Assembly (NCBI GenBank): GCA_019637995.1
Contig: JAHBUQ010000003.1
Span: 372,001-436,000, forward strand
DNA length: 64,000 bases
From: Ignavibacteriota bacterium
Lineage (GTDB): Bacteria > Bacteroidota > Ignavibacteria > Kapaibacteriales > UBA2268
Reading direction: 5' to 3'
The position numbers and the translations under genes were made by a program. Positions 44,201-52,882 of this stretch are shown piece after piece. Under the pieces are notes generated by a model. It worked only from the letters and a program-made list of their open reading frames with translations, was not told the DNA's origin and did not search any database. How positions within the stretch are numbered: position 1 is the stretch's first letter; every line of letters begins with the position of its first letter.

Positions 44201-44959
44201 ATGCAGAATGAAGGATATGTAAATCTTAGTGTTCAGGATAAAGTAGGAATAATCACATTTTATCACCCAAAGAGCAATTCACTTCCCGGAGATATATTAA
44301 GAAAGTTAGCTGATACTATCAGTGAAGCATCAAATCATAATGATGTTAATGTTATAGTCCTGAAAAGTGATGGCGAGAAAGCTTTCTGTGCAGGTGCTTC
44401 ATTTGATGAACTTGTTGAAATAACTGATTTTGAAACCGGCAAAAAGTTTTTTATGGGTTTTGCTAATGTAATTAATGCTATCAGAAAATGTCCAAAATTT
44501 GTTATTGCAAGGGTTCAGGGTAAAGCAGTTGGTGGTGGTGTAGGCTTGGCAGCAGCAGCTGATTACACTTTTGCATACCAAGATGCATCAATTAAACTCA
44601 GTGAATTTGCCTTGGGAATAGGTCCTTTTGTTGTTGGTCCTGCTGTAGAGAGAAAGATTGGTAACTCTGCTTTTGCTCAGATTTCGACAGATACTGATTG
44701 GTATAATTCGACATGGGCGCTTAATAAAGGACTCTATAGTAATGTTTTTTATACAATTGATGACTTGAATACTGCTGTAACTCAGCTTGCCGTCAAGCTT
44801 TCCAATTTAAGTCCTGATGCAACCCGTGAACTTAAGAAAATATTCTGGGAAGGCACTTCAGATTGGGACAAATTACTGGAGAGCAAAGCCGAAATTAGCG
44901 GAAGGTTAGTACTTTCGGACTTTACTAAAAATTATATCAAAGATTTCAAGAGTAAATAA
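44201..44959 (+). CDS. Enoyl-CoA hydratase/isomerase-family protein
   Basis: 252 aa crotonase fold. Oxyanion-hole motifs at AFCAGASFDELVE and VQGKAVGGGVGLAAAADYTFA; the usual second catalytic Glu position reads LSEFALGIGPFVVGPAV, where Glu is present but displaced relative to hydratases, so the reaction (hydratase, isomerase or other) is uncertain. ATG 44201 has AGGAAA upstream. The following PIN gene starts at the next base after its stop. Confidence 0.85.
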   Translation: MQNEGYVNLSVQDKVGIITFYHPKSNSLPGDILRKLADTISEASNHNDVNVIVLKSDGEKAFCAGASFDELVEITDFETGKKFFMGFANVINAIRKCPKFVIARVQGKAVGGGVGLAAAADYTFAYQDASIKLSEFALGIGPFVVGPAVERKIGNSAFAQISTDTDWYNSTWALNKGLYSNVFYTIDDLNTAVTQLAVKLSNLSPDATRELKKIFWEGTSDWDKLLESKAEISGRLVLSDFTKNYIKDFKSK

Positions 44960-45373
44960 TTGAAAATTGTAATTGATACCAACATCCTTATTTCCTATTG
45001 TTTAGGCAATGAGGATGTTAATTATTTTCTAAACTATATTTTTGTTCATAAAATTGATGTCTATACTGATAACAGACTTTTACATGAATATAAAACAATA
45101 TTTAATCGGAAAAAATTGAATTTAAATCCTGAATTTAAGGAAAACTTATTAGAAAGAATTAGCAATTATTTTCAGGAAATAGAAGTTCATGATAAGTCAT
45201 TAAAATTTAATCCTGACCGTCAGGATTCCAAAATCATCGAAATTGCAAATACTGCAAATTGTGATTATATAATAACTGATGATAAGCAACTTCTTAGAAA
45301 CTCAACTCATCTTACAAAAGCAAAAGTAATATCAAGCAAAGACTTTAGATATTTGTTAGAAAATATGAAGTGA
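44960..45373 (+). CDS. PIN-domain protein (putative toxin nuclease)
   Basis: 137 aa. N-terminal DTNILIS, a middle acidic position in LLHEYK, and CDYIITDDKQLL provide the acidic residues of a PIN ribonuclease (COG1569 type). Starts with TTG at 44960, immediately after the stop of the enoyl-CoA hydratase gene; no ATG fits the first strand KIVIDTN. PIN toxins usually follow a small antitoxin gene; here none is present, so it may be a solitary or repurposed PIN protein. Confidence 0.8.
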   Translation: MKIVIDTNILISYCLGNEDVNYFLNYIFVHKIDVYTDNRLLHEYKTIFNRKKLNLNPEFKENLLERISNYFQEIEVHDKSLKFNPDRQDSKIIEIANTANCDYIITDDKQLLRNSTHLTKAKVISSKDFRYLLENMK

Positions 45374-45374
45374 A

Positions 45375-46400
45375 TTATTTAATCAAAATTCGCATAATTG
45401 AAAAGTCATCGTCAAGCGAATCTTCAAAACTTATATCGTTGATATGCTGATATAATTTGTCTAAAATATTATCATCGTCATTGTTTTCTGAAAGATAGGT
45501 AGCAAGTTCTTCAATAGTCCAGTAATCCTTTTCATTCAAAGGAATTTCATAGGCACCGTCTGAATAGAGAAAAAGTTTGTCCCTGGAATCTAATCGGCAA
45601 GTTTTTTCTACAAACTCAAAGTCTAAACCACCTATAAACAAATTATCGCACTCGAGTAATTCTGAGCTTCCGTCATTCTTCAGCAGTATAGCCGGTGGAT
45701 GACCGGCTGAAGCATAAACCATCTCGCGAGTAGAACAATTATATACGCCATACCACATAGTAAAGAACAAATTGTTATGATTTTTCATATCAAACATTTT
45801 GTTAAGTGATTTGAACACACTTTTTGGACTGTTGAAATTCGTATTTGGTAAATTGAAATAGTTGATAGTATTTACTACCGAAACAGAGTATAAAGCTGAC
45901 TGCACACCATGACCGCAAACGTCAAGCAAATATAAAGCAATATTATGCCCGTCTAATTTTTTATACCCAAATAAATCCCCACCTAATTTAGACGAAGGAA
46001 TAAACTTCCAGTCAATCTTTAACTCTGAGGAGCTGTCCTTAAGCGGCTTTGGCAGAATTGACTTAACGTAATTAGCAGCTTTAGCTAATTCCTTGTTTAT
46101 GATGCCAAGAAGTCTTTCCTGGTTTTCGTTTGCTATAGTAAGGTTTTCATTTTGTTCTTCAATCTGGACATTTTGCTTTTTCAGAATTGCTTGAGCATTT
46201 CTCAGTTTTAGCTGTGTATTATCTGATATTTTTACAAGTTTAACAGCCTGATTGAGTAAATTCAAATATGAATTGGCAAAATCTTTAACTTCATTTTTTT
46301 CTATTGGATTAGCATCTATAAAGTTGCTGAATTCGTTATAAATCTCGAATTCGTGAAGAAATACTTTTTCGGCTTCATCTAAATTTTTTATATCAACCAT
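45375..46400 (-). CDS. siaA: PP2C phosphatase of the Sia module (SiaA/RsbU-like)
   Basis: 341 aa. N-terminal coiled coil (about 60-105), C-terminal SpoIIE-type PP2C domain (about 120-340): SKLGGDLFGYKKL, LYLLDVCGHGVQSALYS, YASAGHPPAILL, LFLYSDGAYEIP and DDFSIMRI. Lacks the membrane sensor of Pseudomonas SiaA, so it is a soluble equivalent. Starts 2 bases after siaC. Predicted to dephosphorylate the SiaC protein. The gene name is by context and is less certain than siaB and siaC. Confidence 0.85.
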   Translation of the reverse strand: MVDIKNLDEAEKVFLHEFEIYNEFSNFIDANPIEKNEVKDFANSYLNLLNQAVKLVKISDNTQLKLRNAQAILKKQNVQIEEQNENLTIANENQERLLGIINKELAKAANYVKSILPKPLKDSSSELKIDWKFIPSSKLGGDLFGYKKLDGHNIALYLLDVCGHGVQSALYSVSVVNTINYFNLPNTNFNSPKSVFKSLNKMFDMKNHNNLFFTMWYGVYNCSTREMVYASAGHPPAILLKNDGSSELLECDNLFIGGLDFEFVEKTCRLDSRDKLFLYSDGAYEIPLNEKDYWTIEELATYLSENNDDDNILDKLYQHINDISFEDSLDDDFSIMRILIK

Positions 46401-46402
46401 AA

Positions 46403-46780
46403 TTAATCTTGATATGGTATTAATTCACAATGCAAATTTAATTTTTCGGTAAATTCCTGCCCGCTTTCCATAATATCATCATCATCTTCTTCATAATGCC
46501 AGATAAGTTTGACATTGCCTCCTGAATTATGATATTCCTCGAGTATTGTAATTAAGTCCAAAATAGCTTTAGATGAACTGGTGTTAAAATATACCATTTT
46601 AAATTCAAAAGTAAAACTCGGTTTTCCGGCTGTATATTCTCTAAGCCATTTAAATACAGGGTCATAAAAACCGGATGAATTTTCAGGAAAAGACTCACCT
46701 GAAATTTTCAAAATATTTGTAACTGAATTGAAGTCAACCTCGGGAGTGGTTTTATCAGGTGATATGTATAGATTTTCCAT
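46403..46780 (-). CDS. siaC: SiaC-family regulatory phosphoprotein (DUF1987)
   Basis: 125 aa. Typical opening ENLYISPDKTTPEVDF, then LKISGESFPENSSGFYDPVFKWL and the switch loop MVYFNTSSSKAIL, where Thr67 corresponds to the Thr phosphorylated in Pseudomonas SiaC. In that system unphosphorylated SiaC binds and activates a diguanylate cyclase (SiaD). No cyclase gene is in this window. Encoded between the SiaB kinase (3 bases) and the phosphatase (2 bases). Confidence 0.9.
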   Translation of the reverse strand: MENLYISPDKTTPEVDFNSVTNILKISGESFPENSSGFYDPVFKWLREYTAGKPSFTFEFKMVYFNTSSSKAILDLITILEEYHNSGGNVKLIWHYEEDDDDIMESGQEFTEKLNLHCELIPYQD

Positions 46781-46783
46781 TTT

Positions 46784-47314
46784 TTATTCCTTAATAATTA
46801 TTACTTTGTATGTAAAAAAAGAATGTTGATTATCAAAAGGGTCGAATGTATAAGAGATTTGATTGTCAGATTTTCTGCTTATCTCGATGAAGCCAAGACC
46901 TGCACCCTTGCTGTCTTCAGAGCGGTTCTGGCGAATTCGTTGATTATACTGATCCTTCAGTTGTTCAGCGTTCAAAGACTTAATATAATCAAGTTTTTCA
47001 GTCAATTTCGGAGTTTTACTATTTAAGACTAAATTTCCCGATGTAACGGTATAGTAAGATTCTTCTTCTGTAAAAATGATTATTCCAATACCGATATCAC
47101 TATCATTTGTTACCTCTCTTTCATCGGAATAGTGCATAATATTCTGAGACAGCTCAACAAATACAGAGAAAATCTTCTTGAATTTCTTATTCACACTCAA
47201 ATGACTTCTCATTTGATTGCCCATCTCAACCAGAATTTCCTGACTGATAGCTCCTTTGAAAGAAAATATAATATTATTTTCTTTCATAAGCTTGTATATA
47301 TTAAGTAAATCCAT
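46784..47314 (-). CDS. siaB: SiaB-family protein kinase (DUF6272)
   Basis: 176 aa. HATPase-like fold: N-box VELSQNIMHYSDE and glycine loop SKGAGLGFIEISRKS, with ITYTFDPF-like ending. Family role: a kinase that phosphorylates SiaC on Thr, opposed by the PP2C phosphatase. First gene of the siaB-siaC-siaA operon. A near-consensus promoter (TTTG-N18-TATTTTTG) lies 18-47 bases upstream. Confidence 0.87.
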   Translation of the reverse strand: MDLLNIYKLMKENNIIFSFKGAISQEILVEMGNQMRSHLSVNKKFKKIFSVFVELSQNIMHYSDEREVTNDSDIGIGIIIFTEEESYYTVTSGNLVLNSKTPKLTEKLDYIKSLNAEQLKDQYNQRIRQNRSEDSKGAGLGFIEISRKSDNQISYTFDPFDNQHSFFTYKVIIIKE

Positions 47315-47331
47315 TTTATTTCCAATTGTTA

Positions 47332-47361
47332 CAAAAATAATTTCATACGAGTATATGCAAA
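47332..47361 (-). promoter_or_regulatory. Promoter of the sia operon
   Basis: On the minus strand TTTG (47358-47361), 18 bases, TATTTTTG (47332-47339): one base short of the ideal spacing of the Bacteroidota consensus. Confidence 0.55.
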
Positions 47362-47398
47362 TATCTTACCAAAAAAGACTCTTTAAGTAAAAATAAAT

Positions 47399-47429
47399 TT
47401 TGTAGAATGCAAATTTCTTATTACTTTTG
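47399..47429 (+). promoter_or_regulatory. Promoter of tRNA-Gln
   Basis: TTTG (47399-47402), exactly 19 bases, TACTTTTG (47422-47429). Same spacing and identical -7 octamer as the SRP RNA promoter. The tRNA starts 28 bases downstream. Confidence 0.75.
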
Positions 47430-47457
47430 AATATTATTATTAATTTGATAATAAAAT

Positions 47458-47530
47458 TGTCTCGTAGTGTAACTGGCAACACGTCTGACTCTGGATCAGA
47501 AGACTCTAGGTTCGAACCCTAGCGAGACAG
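47458..47530 (+). tRNA. tRNA-Gln (anticodon CTG)
   Basis: 73 bases. Acceptor TGTCTCG pairs with CGAGACA; D-stem GTGT/ACAC; anticodon stem TCTGA/TCAGA around CTCTGGA gives anticodon CTG; T-arm CTAGG TTCGAAC CCTAG. CCA is not encoded. The anticodon reads CAG codons. Confidence 0.96.
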
Positions 47531-47551
47531 CACCAACAAAAAATTATTTTG

Positions 47552-47590
47552 ACTTACAAGTACCCAAATTTGCTTGTAAGTTTTTTTTTA
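47552..47590 (+). terminator. Intrinsic terminator of tRNA-Gln
   Basis: ACTTACAAG (47552-47560) pairs with CTTGTAAGT ending at 47581, followed by a run of T residues. Confidence 0.85.
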
Positions 47591-47696
47591 TGGTTCTATC
47601 GCAAACTATATATTAATAATAAAGTCAACATTTGATTTATAACAAAATAATATCTATTTTTGTGTTTTATCAAATTTAGATTAAAAATACTTGCAA

Positions 47697-48671
47697 ATGA
47701 AAAGATTTATTCTGAAAATTTTACTAATTCTTGGAGCCCCGCTCACATTCATTTCAGCAGTTTGGTTGAAATTTATTAAGTCTAAAGTAATTGAAGGTGG
47801 CTCTGTCAGTGATAAAATATTGATGTCTGTAGGTATGCTGCCTGTCATTGAGCATTATTACGAGCCTATGATTAATCCCAAAAAACATTTAAAGAAATCT
47901 CTCAGAGATGATAGAGACCTTCCGGGAATAAATCTTAATACATTATGTCAGCTCGATATTCTCAATAAATTTTGTTATCAAAATGAACTTCTCAGTTTTC
48001 CATTTGATAAGTGTGCTCATAATGAATATTATTACAATAACGAGTGGTATTCAACCGGAGATTCTGAGTATCTTTACAGTCTGGTTAGATACCTTAAACC
48101 AAAGCAAATTTTCGAAATTGGCAGCGGGCTTTCGACACTGATGGTTCGAAATGCAGTTGCAAAGAATCAAACTGAAGAGCCGGATTATAATTGCCGGCAT
48201 ATCTGCATTGAGCCTTACGAGTGTGGCTGGCTCGAAGAATTGGAAAATGTAGAAATTATCCGAAAGAAAGTCGAAGATGTTGAAATTGCTTTCTTCAAAG
48301 AACTTCAAAGCGGTGACGTGCTTTTCATTGATTCTTCCCACGTAATCAGACCTCAGGGAGATGTGCTTTACGAATTTCTGGAAATCCTGCCAAACCTGAG
48401 TGCGGGTGTTATTGTTCATATTCACGATATATTTACGCCAAAAGATTATATTGATGGGTGGGTTTATCGCCATAGTTTCTGGAATGAACAGTATTTGCTG
48501 GAAGCTTTCCTTTCAAATAATGATAACTGGGAAATAATCGGAGCAACTAACTATCTGGCATATAACCACAAGGAATTATTCTCAGAAAAATTCCCATTAT
48601 TTGCAAGGAAAACAGGCTATAAAAACCTTGTAGGCGAACCAAGAGCTTTTTGGATAAGGAAAATCAAGTAA
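47697..48671 (+). CDS. SAM-dependent methyltransferase-like protein with N-terminal membrane segment
   Basis: 324 aa from ATG 47697 (TTG 47691 is an alternative). A hydrophobic N-terminal segment (about 3-25) could anchor it. The core holds a class I methyltransferase fold (Methyltransf_24 type): FEIGSGLSTLMVRNAV (SAM-binding glycine motif), then ICIEPYE, SGDVLFIDSSHVIRPQGDV and VIVHIHDIFTPKDY. Substrate unknown. It lies after tRNA-Gln and is convergent with the large TPR gene; proximity to sugar genes hints at envelope modification, no more. Confidence 0.75.
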   Translation: MKRFILKILLILGAPLTFISAVWLKFIKSKVIEGGSVSDKILMSVGMLPVIEHYYEPMINPKKHLKKSLRDDRDLPGINLNTLCQLDILNKFCYQNELLSFPFDKCAHNEYYYNNEWYSTGDSEYLYSLVRYLKPKQIFEIGSGLSTLMVRNAVAKNQTEEPDYNCRHICIEPYECGWLEELENVEIIRKKVEDVEIAFFKELQSGDVLFIDSSHVIRPQGDVLYEFLEILPNLSAGVIVHIHDIFTPKDYIDGWVYRHSFWNEQYLLEAFLSNNDNWEIIGATNYLAYNHKELFSEKFPLFARKTGYKNLVGEPRAFWIRKIK

Positions 48672-48698
48672 TTGAAGCTCATGCTTTTAGTGACATAA

Positions 48699-50510
48699 TT
48701 AAATATTGTCTTTACGGATGATTCTTATTTTTTTTCGAGCATCCTGAAGATAAATTGATTCAGGATATTTTGTGATAAGTTCTGTATAAAATTTAAGTGC
48801 CTCACCGAAATTTCCCTCTCCATAATATGAGTCAGCTGTTAGCATAATTCGTTTATCTGCTTGCTTTGAATCAGGATATTGAATATTCAATTTTGTAATA
48901 GTTTCAAGGCATTGCTTATAATCGGAACTTTTAAAATGTATTTCAGCAATTTTAGTGAGGGCAGTTTCACCAAGCATAGAGCTTGAAGCAGTCTCGCTTA
49001 CCTGAGTAAATATCTTGACTGCTTCATCTAATTTGGATTGATATTCCCTAAGTTCTGCTTTTGCAAAAAGTTCAAGTCCGGCAACTAATTGCTCATTTGA
49101 ATTTATTATAAAAAGTTTCCTCAAGACATCGTTTGCAATATCGGAATCAGAATTCACAGCCAGAATATTGAAGGCTTTAACTGCATTTTCGATATCCCCA
49201 TTGAAATATGTAATGAGCGCATTGTGATACAGAGCAAAATCTTTTTGTTCAGAAGTAGCATATCTGTGCAGATTTTTTACTTTGTTGAATGCCTCATCTG
49301 CATCTTTCAGATTATCGTTCTTTATATGAATCATTCCGAGTTGGATATTTGCTGAAACAGCATATTGTGTAGTAGGAAATTCTTTGATTAATTGTTCTAA
49401 TTCAGCCATAGCTTTTTTGTTATCATTCAATATTTCCGAATAAATAGCAGCAAGTCTTATTCGGCTGTCAGCTGAATTTCCTGAGCGTGGAAACTCGCTG
49501 ATAATTTTTTTGTATGAGTCAATTATTTCATTGGCAGTAGATTTTGAAATATTTTTTTTATCAGATTCCATTCTTTGCTCAAGTGCACGTGTAAATCCAA
49601 AAAGTGCTGATGAAGCATAAGGATTCTTTTTTCCTTTTTCGATAATCAACCTGTATGCTTTCAAAGCAGTTTCATAATCTCCATCGCGGCTGGCTGTAGT
49701 TGCAAAATTTATTATCTCAAGCCCCTGAGTATTTTTCATTTCATCAATTCGGATAACAAGTTCAAGAGCTTCCATGCTATTGCCTGTTGTACGAAGATAC
49801 CAGGAATAGACCTCTTGATAAACGATATTAGTTTTTTCCTTATTTGAAATATTTTTGAGTTCATTTCCTATGAATTGTTTCGCATCTTCATTTATCATCA
49901 GAGCAAAAAGCCTTCCCTGTGCTTGCGGCAGATTATAATCATGGCTAAGCATTGTGATAATTTCTTTTGTACCATTTTTATAATCACCGGCAGCGATATA
50001 AAGTTTAGTAAGAGGGTCATTGAAAAGTCTTGGCTCACCAAAGTCTTTCCTTCCTTGCAAAAGTGTGGCAATTGCTTTTTCGAATAATCTAAGATTTATA
50101 TGAGTTTGAGAAACGTGCATATACACTTTCTGTGTTTTAGAGAACTGTTTAAGGACTTTATTCCAAGCTTTATTTGCTTCGTCGGTATTTCCGGTACGCC
50201 AGTTAAGCTCTGCATACAAATCAATCATTTCGATAGTTTCCTGTCCGGGAAGTCTCTCGCTGACTTTCTTTAATAATTCCGAGTATTTGCTTAGTGCTTT
50301 CATTGACCGAACATATCCTTCAAAATATAAATCTGATTTTGGCTCAGATTCGATTAATTCCGAATATATTCTCAAAGCACTCTCATAATCACCATTTGCC
50401 TCGAAACTTTCAGCCAATCTAAACCTTTGATCGTTGACATTTTGTGAATTTGATATGGTAATATTGAATGACAGCGATAATATAATTAGAATCAAAATTC
50501 TCAATTTCAT
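48699..50510 (-). CDS. Large TPR-repeat periplasmic protein
   Basis: 603 aa with a signal peptide (about 22 residues, LSFNITISNSQ). Helical repeats of the TPR/YfgC-like type throughout (YESALRIYSELIESEPK, AMAELEQLIKEFPTTQYAVSANIQLGM, GEALKFYTELITKYPESIYLQDARKK). The final repeats resemble the BamD/YbgF tripartite TPR pattern. Likely an envelope scaffold; no enzyme motif. Divergent from the SRPBCC/wecB operon. Confidence 0.82.
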   Translation of the reverse strand: MKLRILILIILSLSFNITISNSQNVNDQRFRLAESFEANGDYESALRIYSELIESEPKSDLYFEGYVRSMKALSKYSELLKKVSERLPGQETIEMIDLYAELNWRTGNTDEANKAWNKVLKQFSKTQKVYMHVSQTHINLRLFEKAIATLLQGRKDFGEPRLFNDPLTKLYIAAGDYKNGTKEIITMLSHDYNLPQAQGRLFALMINEDAKQFIGNELKNISNKEKTNIVYQEVYSWYLRTTGNSMEALELVIRIDEMKNTQGLEIINFATTASRDGDYETALKAYRLIIEKGKKNPYASSALFGFTRALEQRMESDKKNISKSTANEIIDSYKKIISEFPRSGNSADSRIRLAAIYSEILNDNKKAMAELEQLIKEFPTTQYAVSANIQLGMIHIKNDNLKDADEAFNKVKNLHRYATSEQKDFALYHNALITYFNGDIENAVKAFNILAVNSDSDIANDVLRKLFIINSNEQLVAGLELFAKAELREYQSKLDEAVKIFTQVSETASSSMLGETALTKIAEIHFKSSDYKQCLETITKLNIQYPDSKQADKRIMLTADSYYGEGNFGEALKFYTELITKYPESIYLQDARKKIRIIRKDNI

Positions 50511-50606
50511 AAAAAATACTCTTAGAATGTATAAATTTACAAAAAATGACGCAATATTTCATAAGATGTTGTTATCTTGCATATTTGTTTTTAACAAATA
50601 TCTAAA

Positions 50607-51140
50607 ATGAAAATTATTAAGAAAATTTTGCTTGTATTTTTTGGTGGTCTGATATTGATGTTTTTGGTTTCAATATTTTTACCGTCCAAATATGAAATTG
50701 AAAGAACTGAAAAGTTCAGTTGTTCGAAAGATGCACTATATCAATATCTTATCAATATTGATAATCTTGATAATTGGTTTTATATTACCAAAGAACTTGA
50801 TTCTACTCTGGTTTACAAATTCGCACAAGATTCTGCTGAAGTTCAAAGCTCAGTCGAATGGAATGGTGATTTGATGGGTCAGGGAGTTTTTCAATATACA
50901 AATTTAACTGAAAATGAAATAATTGAGTTTAAAATCAGTTTTCAAAATGATGCGGTATCAAAAAACGGAAAAATTTCTCTAACAACAGGTAAAGACGATT
51001 CAACAAAAGTTGTCTGGATAGATTACGGCGAAAATGGATGGAATCCAGTTAATCGTATTTTTGGTTTATTCATTGATGGATTTTTAGGTCCTGATATGGA
51101 AAAAAGCCTTTCAAAATTAAAAAATAATTTGGATTGTTGA
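50607..51140 (+). CDS. Membrane-anchored SRPBCC-family protein
   Basis: 177 aa. N-terminal membrane helix (about 5-26), then a START/polyketide-cyclase-like fold: IERTEKFSCSKDALYQYLINIDNLDNW, an SSVEWNGDLMGQGVF strand pair and a long C-terminal helix GPDMEKSLSKLKNNL. Hydrophobic ligand binding is typical of the fold; function unknown. Its TGA overlaps the wecB ATG by 1 base, so it is the first gene of the sugar operon. Confidence 0.75.
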   Translation: MKIIKKILLVFFGGLILMFLVSIFLPSKYEIERTEKFSCSKDALYQYLINIDNLDNWFYITKELDSTLVYKFAQDSAEVQSSVEWNGDLMGQGVFQYTNLTENEIIEFKISFQNDAVSKNGKISLTTGKDDSTKVVWIDYGENGWNPVNRIFGLFIDGFLGPDMEKSLSKLKNNLDC

Positions 51141-52243
51141 TGTATAAAATATTAAATATTGTCGGTGCAAGACCTAATTTTATGAAAATCGCACCTCTTA
51201 TGTCGGCTATGGAAAAAAGCAGTTTGATTGAACCTGTATTAATTCATACCGGTCAGCATTATGATGAAAAAATGTCGAAGCTTTTTTTTGAAGAACTTGA
51301 AATTCCTAAACCATTTGTCAATCTTGAAGTAGGCTCAGATTCCCAGGCAAAGCAGGTTGCCAAAATCATGGAAAGGTTCGATGATGTTTGCCAGGAGCTC
51401 AAACCCAATGCTATTCTTGTAGTCGGAGATGTGAATTCTACTATGGCTTGCTCAATAGTAGCTGCAAAACTTGGTATTAAGATAATTCACATGGAAGCAG
51501 GACTTCGCAGTTACGACAGACGTATGCCGGAAGAAATCAATCGTATTGTAACTGATGCTTTGGCTGACCTACTGCTTACTCCATCGGATGATGGCACTGA
51601 AAACCTGATGAAGGAGGGCATTTCGCCTGATAAAGTGCACCTTGTTGGCAATATTATGATTGATACATTAATGCACTTTTTACCAAAATCTCAACATTCT
51701 GAAATTTTAAATTCTCTTGGTATTTCACCTAAAGATTATGTTGCTGTTACACTTCACAGACCCTCAACTGTTGATGATGAAGTGAATTTGAAATCGGTTT
51801 TGGAAACACTTTCAACAATTCAAAAAGATATTAAAATTGTATTTCCAATTCATCCAAGAACAAGAAAAAATATAACGCATTACGGTCTTAATGATTTAGT
51901 GGAAAATTCACCGGATTTAATTCTCACAGAGCCACTTGGATATTTGGATTTTCAAAAATTAATGTCAAATTCCAAATTTGTTATTACCGACAGCGGAGGA
52001 GTTCAGGAAGAAACAACAGCACTTAAAATACCTTGTATAACTGTACGTGAGAACACTGAAAGACCGGTTACCATATGGGAAGGCTCCAATGAAATAGTCG
52101 GATTTGATATGGAAAAATTGCTCTTTTTTGCTAATAAAGCATTCTCAGGAAATTGGAAAGAATCAAAAATTCCTAAATACTGGGATGGAAAAACTGCAGA
52201 GCGTGTAGTAGATGAAATTGAAAATTATTTTGGATTGAAATGA
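51140..52243 (+). CDS. wecB: UDP-N-acetylglucosamine 2-epimerase (non-hydrolysing)
   Basis: 367 aa. Interconverts UDP-GlcNAc and UDP-ManNAc for surface polysaccharides. Seen: VGARPNFMKIAPLM, HTGQHYDEKMS, VVGDVNSTMACSIVAAKLG, HMEAGLRSYDRRMPEEINR, GNIMIDTL, VTLHRP, ITDSGGVQEE and RENTERPVTI. ATG 51140 overlaps the previous stop; an upstream TTG is in frame but unlikely. Overlaps the next gene by 4 bases. The usual partner wecC is not present. Confidence 0.95.
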   Translation: MYKILNIVGARPNFMKIAPLMSAMEKSSLIEPVLIHTGQHYDEKMSKLFFEELEIPKPFVNLEVGSDSQAKQVAKIMERFDDVCQELKPNAILVVGDVNSTMACSIVAAKLGIKIIHMEAGLRSYDRRMPEEINRIVTDALADLLLTPSDDGTENLMKEGISPDKVHLVGNIMIDTLMHFLPKSQHSEILNSLGISPKDYVAVTLHRPSTVDDEVNLKSVLETLSTIQKDIKIVFPIHPRTRKNITHYGLNDLVENSPDLILTEPLGYLDFQKLMSNSKFVITDSGGVQEETTALKIPCITVRENTERPVTIWEGSNEIVGFDMEKLLFFANKAFSGNWKESKIPKYWDGKTAERVVDEIENYFGLK

Positions 52244-52872
52244 AAATTACCGAAGTAAAAAGCCTGGCTATTGAAGGCTGTAAAGTTATAAAATATCAAC
52301 GGTTTGCAGACGAAAGAGGCTTTTTTGCCGAATCTTACCGCAAACAGGATTTAGATATTCATCCAGAAACCGAAATTCTGAGAGATATGCATTTTACACA
52401 GATGAATGAATCTTATTCCAAAGCCGGAACAATACGCGGAATGCACTTTCAATGGAATCCATTCATGGCAAAACTTGTTCGCTGCATAAGCGGAAGAATG
52501 ATTGACTTACTGCTTGACGTTCGTAAGGATTCGCCTACTTTTGGAAATATTATCGGATATGATTCAACAAGCTCGGTTGATAATCATTTTGGAGAGTGGG
52601 TTTATGCTCCCGTCGGAATTGCTCATGGAGTTTTCCTTCCTGAAAATACTTTGATAGAATATTATTGTACCGGATTCTGGAATCCGGAATGTGAAACAGG
52701 AATTTCTCCGCTTGCCGGTGATATTGACTGGAGTAAGTGCGACTCAGAAATTATGGAATTAATCCACAGAACAGTCAACAGCGGTAAATTAATTATTAAG
52801 GATAAGGACCGTGATGCTCATACTATTGAGTCATGGTCAAAACTTCCTGAATCAGATTTATTTAAAATATGA
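52240..52872 (+). CDS. rfbC: dTDP-4-dehydrorhamnose 3,5-epimerase-family protein
   Basis: 210 aa, RmlC-type cupin. Catalytic His region TIRGMHFQWNPFMAKLVRCISGRMIDLLLDVRKDSPTFG, and the Tyr/His pair in GIAHGVFLPENTLIEYYCTG. Third step of dTDP-L-rhamnose synthesis. It is longer than the usual about 185 residues, with a C-terminal extension (KDKDRDAHTIESWSKLPESD). Starts within the wecB stop (ATGA). Close relatives act on other dTDP or CDP sugars, but the operon with rfbA, rfbB and rfbD supports this call. Confidence 0.87.
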   Translation: MKITEVKSLAIEGCKVIKYQRFADERGFFAESYRKQDLDIHPETEILRDMHFTQMNESYSKAGTIRGMHFQWNPFMAKLVRCISGRMIDLLLDVRKDSPTFGNIIGYDSTSSVDNHFGEWVYAPVGIAHGVFLPENTLIEYYCTGFWNPECETGISPLAGDIDWSKCDSEIMELIHRTVNSGKLIIKDKDRDAHTIESWSKLPESDLFKI

Positions 52873-52882
52873 GTATTAAGCT

